A stretch of DNA of 29,590 nt from Scatosoma sp002474405. Lineage in GTDB: Bacteria; Bacillota; Clostridia; Christensenellales; Borkfalkiaceae. The DNA lies in the NCBI GenBank assembly GCA_937892545.1, contig CALAFO010000077.1, positions 1 to 29,590 on the forward strand, given 5' to 3'. A program made the translations under genes and the position numbers. Positions 21,147-28,247 of the stretch are shown piece after piece. Every line of letters begins with the position of its first letter. Position 1 is the stretch's first letter. Below the pieces are notes generated by a model that had not been told where the DNA came from, ran no database searches, and saw nothing but the letters and a program-made list of their open reading frames with translations.

Positions 21147-23852
21147 TTATGCCTTTTCTCCGTTCTTTTCCGCTTTCTTCAGTCCCACGCGCGACATTCT
21201 CAGCGCGTTGAGTACCGCCAGCATCATCACGCCTACGTCCGCAAACACCGCAAGCCACAAGGGAATAATGTTCGCAATCGAACCGATCAGGAACGCCACC
21301 TTGCAGCAAATAGAGAACGCGATGTTCTGTTTAACGATTCTCTGCGTCTTTTTCGCCGTTTTTCTGCCCGTGGCAAGCGCGGACAAGTCATCGGAAATCA
21401 GCACCAGATCGCTGGCTTCCACGGCTGCCGCCGCGCCCAGTTTGCCCATGGATACGGCGCAGTCCGCGCACGCCATCACGGGCGCGTCGTTGATGCCGTC
21501 GCCCACGTAGATGAGCGTGCCCTCTTTTTTAAGTTCTTCCGCCGCCGTCAGTTTGTCGTCCGGCAGAAGCCCCGCTTTCCAGTCGTCCAGCCCGGCTTCT
21601 TTCGCCACGCTTTCGGCGCGCCCCGCGGAGTCGCCCGTAAGCATCACCGCTTTTTTCACGCCCGTTTCTTTCAGTTCCCGAATCGCGTTCTTCGCGGTGG
21701 GGCGCAGCGAATCGCCGATTTCAGCGCAGCCCGCGAACTTTCCGTTGACGGAAACGTACACCACCGTGCACACGCTTTGCGTTTCGGTTACGGCGACGCC
21801 CTCGTTCTTTAAGAACGCCGCTTTGCCGCAAAGCACTTCGTACGTGTTGCCCGCTTTATCTTTCAGAGCGGCTTTGATGCCGTTGCCCGCGATTTCTTCC
21901 GCGGAAAGCGCCGCGTACGCTCTAGCGTCCTCTTCCGCCGAACCTGCGGCGGCAAACGCTTTGGCGAGGGGGTGCGTGGAATTCTTTTCCGCCGCGGCGG
22001 CGAACGCCAGCACTTCGCGCGCCGTGAACGGCGCGTTTTCGTGCACTTTCGTTACGGAAAAATCGCCTTTCGTAAGCGTGCCCGTCTTATCCAGCGCAAT
22101 GATTTCCGCTTTGGCAAGCGCGTCGAGATACGTGGAACCTTTCACCAGCACGCCCTCTCTCGCACAGGCGCCGAGCCCGCAGAAATAGGTGAGCGGCACG
22201 GAAATAATCAGCGCGCACGGGCAGGAAATGACAAGGAAATTGAGCGCCGCGCTCGTCCAGCGCGCAAAATTCGTAAAGTAGCTTGCGCCCTTGAACACGT
22301 CGATCAGCGGCAACAGAAAAGCCACAGCAAGCGCGGAAATACAAACGATCGGCGTATAGTAACGCGAAAATTTCGTGATGAATTTTTCGCTCTGCGCCTT
22401 TTGCGCCGTGGAATTTTCCATCAAATCGAGAATGCGCTTCACGGCGCTGTCTTTATATTCTTTGGTGATGCGCATACGGAACACGCCGCCCGCGTTGATG
22501 CAGCCCGAAAGCGCCTCTTCGCCCGTTTTCAGCGTTCTGATTTCCGCTTCGCCCGTTAAAGATTTCGTATCGAGCGCGGCTTTTTCGCTGACGACAACGC
22601 CGTCGCAGGGAATTTTTTCACCCGCGCGCACCAGCACCACGTCGCCGACTTTCAGTTTTTCGGGCGCGACGATTTCTATTTCTTCTTCGCCGTTTTCCCC
22701 GGTTTTCACCAGATTCGCGCTTTCGCTTTTAAGCGCCATCAGATCGGTTACGGAACGACGGGACGAACCCACCGCCACCGCCTGCAGCCATTCGCCCAGC
22801 TGATACAAAAGCATAACGGCAACGCCTTCGGCGTAATCGCCCAGAAGCACCGCGCCCACGGAAGCGATCGTCATTAAAAAGTTTTCGTCGAAAATTCTTC
22901 CTTTCGCGATATTTTTCACCGTGGAAACAAGCACGCTCCAGCCCACGGAGAAGTAAGCCACGGCATAGCACACGTACGAAATCACACGCGTGGCAGTGAA
23001 ATCGAAACATTTGGCAAGCAACACGCCCGCCAGAAAGAACACCGCCGAAAACACAATGGGAATCAGCTGCTTTTTATTTTCGGCAAACGCGCTTTTTTTT
23101 GCGTTTTTCTTCGTATCTTCCGCGTTACGCCCTTCGCCGAGCGCTTCTTCCGCGTTAAGAACGTGTACTTTTTCAAATTTATCCGCCGTTTCGATCGCCT
23201 TTTTCACGGCGGCTTTATCCTTTGCGGTAAACGCGATTTTCTGCCCCACGAAATCTACGGAAACCCCGGATAACCCTTCGTGTTTCTTCAGAATTTCTTC
23301 CAGTTCCGCCGCACAGCCCGCGCAATGCAGGTTTTCGATTTTCAGAACGATTTTTTCGCCCGCGGCGCCGCTTTCGTTTTCGTCGTTTTTCGCGTAAACG
23401 TTTCCTCTGCCGTCGGCAAGCACCTTAACCTCTTCGAAATTGTTCGCCGCGGCAATCGCCTTTTCAAGCGCCTCTTCGTCGGCGTATTCCAAAGCGATTT
23501 TCTGCATGACGAACGATACGGAAACGGAAGAAATCCCTTTGATTTTCGAAAGCTCCTCTTCCAGTTCCGCCGCGCATGCCGCGCAGTCGAGCCCTTCGAT
23601 CGTCAGCGAGGTTTTTCCGCCCGCGGGCGCCGCCGCTTCGTTTTCATCGGGCAAAACTTTCACTTCTTCGAAGTGATTCGCTGCGTCCACCGCTTTTGCA
23701 AGCGCTTCTTCGCTTTCGTATTCCAGAAAAATTTTCTGCGCCACGAACGATACCGACGCGGAAGAAATTCCCTTGATTTTCGAAAGTTCTTCTTCCAGCT
23801 CCGCCGCGCATGCCGCGCAGTCGAGCCCTTCGATACACAACGTTTTTTTCAT
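21147..23852 (-). CDS. Heavy-metal P1B-type ATPase (Zn/Cd/Pb exporter type) with three HMA domains
   Basis: This 901-residue transporter starts at ATG 23852 behind AGGAGAAAG. Three N-terminal metal-binding HMA domains are seen at residues ~3-68, ~81-147 and ~168-233, with metal cysteines Cys12/15, Cys90/93 and Cys177/180. Then follow the transmembrane part, the channel motif CPC (544-546), the phosphorylation motif DKTGT (588-592) and the hinge GDGINDAP near the end. A CPC motif with partner ArsR/SmtB regulator points to Zn2+, Cd2+ or Pb2+ export. Cu+ is less likely because the regulator is not CsoR/CueR type. The first two HMA domains are almost identical, a recent internal duplication. Most relatives have one or two such domains. 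Confidence 0.93.
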   Translation of the reverse strand: MKKTLCIEGLDCAACAAELEEELSKIKGISSASVSFVAQKIFLEYESEEALAKAVDAANHFEEVKVLPDENEAAAPAGGKTSLTIEGLDCAACAAELEEELSKIKGISSVSVSFVMQKIALEYADEEALEKAIAAANNFEEVKVLADGRGNVYAKNDENESGAAGEKIVLKIENLHCAGCAAELEEILKKHEGLSGVSVDFVGQKIAFTAKDKAAVKKAIETADKFEKVHVLNAEEALGEGRNAEDTKKNAKKSAFAENKKQLIPIVFSAVFFLAGVLLAKCFDFTATRVISYVCYAVAYFSVGWSVLVSTVKNIAKGRIFDENFLMTIASVGAVLLGDYAEGVAVMLLYQLGEWLQAVAVGSSRRSVTDLMALKSESANLVKTGENGEEEIEIVAPEKLKVGDVVLVRAGEKIPCDGVVVSEKAALDTKSLTGEAEIRTLKTGEEALSGCINAGGVFRMRITKEYKDSAVKRILDLMENSTAQKAQSEKFITKFSRYYTPIVCISALAVAFLLPLIDVFKGASYFTNFARWTSAALNFLVISCPCALIISVPLTYFCGLGACAREGVLVKGSTYLDALAKAEIIALDKTGTLTKGDFSVTKVHENAPFTAREVLAFAAAAEKNSTHPLAKAFAAAGSAEEDARAYAALSAEEIAGNGIKAALKDKAGNTYEVLCGKAAFLKNEGVAVTETQSVCTVVYVSVNGKFAGCAEIGDSLRPTAKNAIRELKETGVKKAVMLTGDSAGRAESVAKEAGLDDWKAGLLPDDKLTAAEELKKEGTLIYVGDGINDAPVMACADCAVSMGKLGAAAAVEASDLVLISDDLSALATGRKTAKKTQRIVKQNIAFSICCKVAFLIGSIANIIPLWLAVFADVGVMMLAVLNALRMSRVGLKKAEKNGEKA
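23409..23852 (-). repeat. Tandem duplication of HMA-coding segment inside the ATPase gene
   Basis: The segments coding residues 1-70 (23852-23643) and 79-148 (23618-23409) share the stretch IEGLDCAACAAELEEELSKI and most following residues, offset by 78 codons (234 bp). The DNA itself is also closely matched, which points to a recent copy event or ongoing gene conversion. The third HMA domain (from ~23351) is clearly older. Confidence 0.85.
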
Positions 23853-23934
23853 ATTTCTTTCTCCTGCCCCTTCGGGCTGCCTTTACGGCTTTGATTTTTT
23901 TAACTTTTTCGTTTTGCGGCTTGCGCCCGCGGTC

Positions 23935-24309
23935 TTAATTTTCCGCCGCGCACCGCGCGTGTTCGATGCCTATCGCCACCATCTGCGCGATGTGCTCGTC
24001 CGCAATGGAATACACCACGTTCTGCCCGTCGCGCCGCGCTTTGATTACTCTGCCGTCCTTTAAAATACGCAGCTGATGCGATACCGCGCTCTGCTTTCCG
24101 CCCACCGCGTTCACGATGTGATACACGCACATTTCTCCCTCCAACAGCGCCAGCACGATTTTCAGCCGCGAAGGCTCCGCCAGCATCTTGAAAATATTGC
24201 ACGTTTCTTCCAGCATATCGCTTTCAGGCATCACCTTTTTCGCATGCTCCGCGCGTAAGCCGTGCGCCGCCTCTTCCCTTACCGTATCGTGCGTTTTTCT
24301 TTTTTCCAT
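23935..24309 (-). CDS. ArsR/SmtB-family metal-sensing repressor
   Basis: This 124-residue repressor starts at ATG 24309 behind AAGGAG. The winged helix-turn-helix covers residues ~40-100 (MLAEPSRLKIVLALLEGEMCVYHIV, SAVSHQLRILKDGRVI). The alpha-5 zinc site of this family is recognisable as Asp104, His106, His117 in DEHIAQMVAIGIEHARC, but the fourth ligand, Glu or His in SmtB and CzrA, is Cys120 here. Cys37 and Cys61 (EMCVYHI) could form a second, alpha-3N type site. Metal binding releases the protein from DNA. The likely target is its own promoter, where TGAA-N6-TTCA (24357-24374) covers the predicted transcription start. The ATPase gene follows after 82 bases. Confidence 0.92.
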   Translation of the reverse strand: MEKRKTHDTVREEAAHGLRAEHAKKVMPESDMLEETCNIFKMLAEPSRLKIVLALLEGEMCVYHIVNAVGGKQSAVSHQLRILKDGRVIKARRDGQNVVYSIADEHIAQMVAIGIEHARCAAEN

Positions 24310-24356
24310 CGCTGTTTCTCCTTGCTTCGTTTTCTTGTTTGTTTTTAATATTATCT

Positions 24357-24374
24357 TATGAATATTTATTCATA
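24357..24374. promoter_or_regulatory. ArsR/SmtB operator over the transcription start
   Basis: TATGAATA (24357-24364), a TT spacer, and TATTCATA (24367-24374) form a perfect palindrome. It contains TGAA-N6-TTCA, the half-site arrangement known for SmtB/ArsR repressors. It begins at the last base of the -10 box and spans the expected start site, so a bound repressor should block transcription. Confidence 0.8.
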
Positions 24375-24402
24375 TTTTAATACTATGAAACGATAAAGTC
24401 AA
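24374..24402 (-). promoter_or_regulatory. Sigma-A promoter of the arsR-ATPase-rdgB-yfcE operon
   Basis: On the - strand TTGACT (24402-24397) and TAAAAT (24379-24374) are separated by 17 bases. The ATG of arsR is at 24309. Confidence 0.8.
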
Positions 24403-24432
24403 GCGGATTCGCGGGGAAAAACAAAAAAAGTC

Positions 24433-24475
24433 AAAAAAAATTATCCTCCGGCGGAAATTTTTCCGCACAAAGGAT
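24433..24475 (-). terminator. Terminator of the ispG/exonuclease operon
   Basis: On the - strand ATCCT (24475-24471) and AGGAT (24447-24443) enclose the perfect stem GCGGAAA/TTTCCGC, followed by AATTTTTTTT (24442-24433). It lies 19 bases after the exonuclease stop. Confidence 0.8.
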
Positions 24476-24493
24476 AGAAACAAAGCGTAAAAA

Positions 24494-26029
24494 TCAGAGT
24501 CCTTGCAAGCCACCGCGCGTTTTCACAAGTTTTTTGAAAATCTTCGCCGTGGTAAGCGCGTCGTCGAACGCGCGGTGGTGATTGAAATGAATATCATAAT
24601 AATCCGCCAGCGTATTCAGCTTGAAATTGGAAACCTCTCCGCGCAGCACTTCCTGCCCGATCGTCAACGTATCGTACGTTTTCGCGTCGAAGAAGTAGCG
24701 GTATTCTTCGCCGTAATACTTCACGAACCGATAATCGAACATAACGTTGTGCCCCACCAGCGCGCACCCGTCGGTAAATTTGTAGAAATCCGCCAGCACG
24801 TCCTCTATATCGGGCGCGCCCACAAGATCTTCGTCGTGAATGCCCGTCAGGTCCACGATATTCGGCGGCAGCTTTTCGGGGCAGGCGATAAACGAAGAAA
24901 ATTTCTCCGTCATGCTCCCGCCCTGCATCTTCACCGCGCCGATTTCGATAATCCTGTCCACCTTTCCCGACGCGGGCGAGCTGTTCAACCCCGTGGTTTC
25001 GATATCGAACACCACAAACGTCTGCGCTTTCAGATCTTCCGGCATTTCGAGGTCGTCGAAAAATCCGGACTGCGTATAATCTTCGTACGGCTCCGGGAAC
25101 ACGTGATGATACCCCTTGGGCACCTTTCTTCCCGGCAGCTTTTCGGGCACGAACCCTTCCGGCTGCGCGCCGTAATCGATTTTTTTGATAGAGTAGGAAA
25201 TATTGCCGTTGAACAGTTCGAAATCGCCCGTGCACACAATCGAAGCGCCCGGCGTAAGCTGCGCGATTTTTTCCGCCGTGTTCTTTTTTGGGAAGTACAC
25301 GCCGCGCACGTTGCCCGTATCGTCGGTAAGCGTTATCGAATAATATTCCTTGCCTTTCTTCGATTCGCGGCGGTTGATATTTAAAATTCTGCCGCAGATG
25401 CACACGTTTTCCGCCTGAGAATTGCAGTCCGCAATGTACGTAGCGTATTTCGGCTCTGGTTCCGAACCGTCCAGCTTTTTGAAATTCATTACGGGAAACA
25501 CGCGGATTTTCGGCGCGTCGGCGTCCTCTATAATCTCCTCTTCCAGAGCTTCGCGCTGCTTTTCGGCGATTTTCACGTTGCCGAAATACGTGCCGCAGAA
25601 CGTGCTTTGCAGGTGCTTCGCCACCTCGTCCAGAATATTATCCGCCGTAAACAGCGCCTGCTCGCCCGCCGCCAGCACAAAGCAGAACAACGCCCCGTTT
25701 TCGCGTTTTTCCACTTCGATATATTTCTCGTCGAGAAACGCCGAAGCCGCGGGAAAACGACTCTTCATAAACCGCATGATCTCCTGCCTGAGCAGCGCTT
25801 CGTCCGGCGTGCGCTTTTCCGCATGCACCACCGCGGCAAACCCCGCCGGCATGTACGCTTCCGCAATTTCTTCCGCCGCCGGCAGCACGCTTTCGGAATA
25901 CGCAAGATCGGTTACCAGATAAAAACACACCACTTTTTTGCGCGTGAAAACGTCGATATTCGTGATAATCGCGTTTTTAAACCCGTCCAGCTGTCGGATT
26001 TTATGTAAAAATTCTTCCGTTACGTTCAT
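24494..26029 (-). CDS. PolC-like N-terminal/OB-fold/DEDDh 3'-5' exonuclease without polymerase domain
   Basis: This 511-residue protein starts at ATG 26029, 22 bases after ispG. Residues ~1-160 resemble the N-terminal domain of PolC. Residues ~213-290 are an OB fold (ICGRILNINRRE, GKEYYSITLTDDTGNVRGVYF). Residues ~337-505 are a proofreading exonuclease with motif I DIETTGL (Asp342, Glu344), motif II GHNVMFDYRF and motif III HRAFDDA. All catalytic residues are present. The protein ends there: the PHP, palm and fingers of PolC are absent, with a proper terminator after the stop and no polymerase gene behind it. It is either a stand-alone paralog used in repair or proofreading, or the product of a split polC whose polymerase half is elsewhere. 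Confidence 0.85.
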   Translation of the reverse strand: MNVTEEFLHKIRQLDGFKNAIITNIDVFTRKKVVCFYLVTDLAYSESVLPAAEEIAEAYMPAGFAAVVHAEKRTPDEALLRQEIMRFMKSRFPAASAFLDEKYIEVEKRENGALFCFVLAAGEQALFTADNILDEVAKHLQSTFCGTYFGNVKIAEKQREALEEEIIEDADAPKIRVFPVMNFKKLDGSEPEPKYATYIADCNSQAENVCICGRILNINRRESKKGKEYYSITLTDDTGNVRGVYFPKKNTAEKIAQLTPGASIVCTGDFELFNGNISYSIKKIDYGAQPEGFVPEKLPGRKVPKGYHHVFPEPYEDYTQSGFFDDLEMPEDLKAQTFVVFDIETTGLNSSPASGKVDRIIEIGAVKMQGGSMTEKFSSFIACPEKLPPNIVDLTGIHDEDLVGAPDIEDVLADFYKFTDGCALVGHNVMFDYRFVKYYGEEYRYFFDAKTYDTLTIGQEVLRGEVSNFKLNTLADYYDIHFNHHRAFDDALTTAKIFKKLVKTRGGLQGL

Positions 26030-26051
26030 AGTTCCCGTCCGATTTTTTCTC

Positions 26052-27098
26052 TTATTTCCCGTTCACGAACGCGGCAAGTTCGGCTAAAAATTCTTTTTCG
26101 GCTGTCTCCGCGCTCACCTTCTTATACGGTTCGCCGTTTTTGAAAATAAGGCAGAACCCGTCGCCGCCCGCGATGCCGAGGTCCGCGTCCTTTGCCTCTC
26201 CGGGACCGTTCACCACGCACCCCATCACCGCCACTTTGCCGCGCTTTTTATACGGCGCCACAAATTCTTTCACCTTTTCCGCCAGCGCCATGCTGTTCCA
26301 GCGGCACCGCCCGCACGTGGGGCACGAAACCACTTCGATATAGTCTTTATCCAGCCCGCATGCGCGTAAGATACGCTTCGCCGCGTACACCTCTTCTATG
26401 GAATTGTCGGTTAACGAAACGCGAATCGTATCGCCGATGCCGCGCAGGAGCAGCGAACCGATGCCCACCGCGCTTTTAATCACGCCGTCCGCCTTGCTTC
26501 CCGCCTCGGTAACGCCCACGTGCAGCGGATAATCGCACAGCGCGGGAAGCATGGAATATGCCTCCACCGTAAGCGGCACGTCCGAAGCCTTTACGGAAAG
26601 CACGATATCGGAAACGCCGTGTTTTTCGAGAATCGCCGCGTTGTACAGCGCGCTTTCGGCAAGCGCCTGCGCGCTCCTGCCGTAACGGGCGAGAAATTCC
26701 TTTTCGATGCTGCCCGTATTCGCGCCCACCCGCACGGGAATGTGATGCGCCTTTACGCAGTCCGCCACCAGCGCGATTTCCTTTTCTCCGCCGATGTTGC
26801 CGGGATTGATGCGCAGCTTATCCGCGCCGTTTTCCACCGCCAGCACCGCCAGCCGAGGCGAGAAATGAATATCCGCCACAACGGGAATCGAAACTTTGGT
26901 TTTTAAAGTTTTAATCGCATAAGCGTCTGCCTCGTCCAGCACGGCATAGCGGATGATTTCGCAGCCCGCCGCGGCAAGCGCGTTCGTCTGCGCCGCGCAT
27001 TTTTCTATATCGGAAGTTTTGCACGTGGTCATCGACTGAATTTTCACTTTTTCTCCGCCGCCCACGGCAACGGAACCGATCATAACTTTTTTGGTCAT
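26052..27098 (-). CDS. ispG: 4-hydroxy-3-methylbut-2-en-1-yl diphosphate synthase (flavodoxin/ferredoxin)
   Basis: This 348-residue enzyme (GcpE) performs the penultimate step of the MEP isoprenoid pathway, reducing MEcPP to HMBPP with a 4Fe-4S cluster. Family signatures include GGGEKVKIQSMTTC near the N-terminus, VADIHF, DKLRINPGNIG, the cluster motif SCPTCGRC near residue 260, and MGCVVNGPGEA near residue 295. The length is that of the short bacterial form, without the extra domain of plants. The start ATG (27098) has AAGGAAAT in front. It is the first gene of a two-gene unit with the exonuclease, an unrelated function. Confidence 0.97.
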   Translation of the reverse strand: MTKKVMIGSVAVGGGEKVKIQSMTTCKTSDIEKCAAQTNALAAAGCEIIRYAVLDEADAYAIKTLKTKVSIPVVADIHFSPRLAVLAVENGADKLRINPGNIGGEKEIALVADCVKAHHIPVRVGANTGSIEKEFLARYGRSAQALAESALYNAAILEKHGVSDIVLSVKASDVPLTVEAYSMLPALCDYPLHVGVTEAGSKADGVIKSAVGIGSLLLRGIGDTIRVSLTDNSIEEVYAAKRILRACGLDKDYIEVVSCPTCGRCRWNSMALAEKVKEFVAPYKKRGKVAVMGCVVNGPGEAKDADLGIAGGDGFCLIFKNGEPYKKVSAETAEKEFLAELAAFVNGK

Positions 27099-27758
27099 AG
27101 TTTTTTATTTCCTTTTTGCTTGGCTTCCCTTTCTTGGCTTCCCCTTGCCTGCATAAAATTTTGCTTGCAAAATTTTCTTCGGCAAAAATTGTCAGCCACT
27201 TCGTGGCTTCCCCTTGGGGGGAAGCTCCGACTGAAAGGCGGTGATGAGGGGCAGTTGAAATACGATAAGCAATTATTTTTTCAACAGAAAAGCAGTTTCA
27301 TTAGCGAATTATAAAATTAAATTCGTCAAAGCTACCGCCCCTTGATTTTCAGAAATTTCTTCCGAAATATTCAGAAAACCAAAAATGTGCTACGCCCCTC
27401 ATTCGCTTCGCTTTCGCTCAGCACCTTCCCCCCCAAGGGGAAGGCGCGACATAGGAGCGGCTTCCCATTTTTTCGAATTTTTGCGATGAGCAAAAATGAG
27501 AAAGGGGAAGGCTTTTTTTGCCTTATTTCGTGGCTTCCCCTTCGGGGAGGCTCTGCCGCGTAGCGGCGGTGGAGAGGTCTGCTTTTTTATCCTCTATCGG
27601 CAAAACCTCGCTTACGCTCAGTTTCGCCACTTTACTTGCCGAGATTGCCTTCAAACGGCAATTCGGCAAGGTATTCCCGAAAGGGGAAAGCAAGAATCAT
27701 TGCCTTATCTAAAACGCTCCGCAACCAAGCGCGCCCCGCCCCAAGGGGAAGGCTTATC
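27099..27758. repeat. Non-coding region with clustered GGGGAAG palindromes (REP/MITE-like)
   Basis: No believable gene lies between nrdR and ispG (660 bp). The stretch holds several related inverted repeats: AAAATTTTGC/GCAAAATTTT (27155-27176), AGCCAC/GTGGCT (27194-27208), CTTCCCC/GGGGAAG (27207-27224), CCTTCCCC/GGGGAAGG (27424-27444), GCTTCCCC/GGGGAGGC (27533-27551) and GCCGC/GCGGC (27555-27567). The 16-mer TTCGTGGCTTCCCCTT occurs exactly at 27200-27215 and 27527-27542, and TTGGCTTCCCCTT also at 27134-27146. Such modules are typical of multicopy intergenic repeats. A promoter for ispG must lie here but I could not place one. Confidence 0.8.
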
Positions 27759-28214
27759 CTACTTATTTCCCATCATGTTCTGCAATTCCGCCATAAACGA
27801 AGAAATATCCTTAAACGAACGATACACCGAAGCATAGCGCACATACGCCACCTCGTCCGTTGTTTTCAGGCGGTCCATCACCATTTCGCCGATTTTTTTC
27901 GAAGTGATTTCGCTTTCCATGCTGTTATACACCTGCTTCGAAATATCCGCCACAATATCGTCAATCGTCGCCATTGCCACAGGTCTCTTTTCGCACGATT
28001 TTATAATGCCGTTGCGTATTTTTTCCGCATTGAACGCCTGCCGCGTACCGTTGTTTTTCACCACCAGCACGGGCGTAACTTCAATCGTTTCGTACGTGGT
28101 AAACCGCCGACCGCATCCCGCGCACTCTCTGCGCCGGCGAATCGTGCGCGCGTCGTCCGACGAGCGCGAATCCACCACTTTGCTTTCCGTACAGCTGCAA
28201 TATAAGCACTTCAT
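27759..28214 (-). CDS. nrdR: Transcriptional repressor NrdR
   Basis: This 151-residue regulator represses ribonucleotide reductase genes when dATP is bound. The zinc ribbon uses Cys3, Cys6, Cys31 and Cys34 (MKCLYC and CAGCGRRFTTYE). The ATP-cone domain (residues ~49-139) begins at VLVVKNNGTRQAFNAEKIRNGI. The size matches the family. The start ATG (28214) is preceded by AGAGGCG. The partial gene upstream ends 33 bases away, so they may share a transcript. No ribonucleotide reductase gene or clear NrdR box is visible in the window. Confidence 0.97.
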   Translation of the reverse strand: MKCLYCSCTESKVVDSRSSDDARTIRRRRECAGCGRRFTTYETIEVTPVLVVKNNGTRQAFNAEKIRNGIIKSCEKRPVAMATIDDIVADISKQVYNSMESEITSKKIGEMVMDRLKTTDEVAYVRYASVYRSFKDISSFMAELQNMMGNK

Positions 28215-28247
28215 TTTTATCGCCTCTTTGCGTTATTTTTTTCGCCG

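Noticed and set aside
27099..27758. CRISPR array
   Set aside because: The repeats are palindromes of unequal spacing and differing sequence, with no regular repeat-spacer period.
27120..27837. Small + strand open frames between ispG and nrdR
   Set aside because: They are built from repeated GGGGAAG palindromes, have no ribosome sites, and overlap nrdR antisense.
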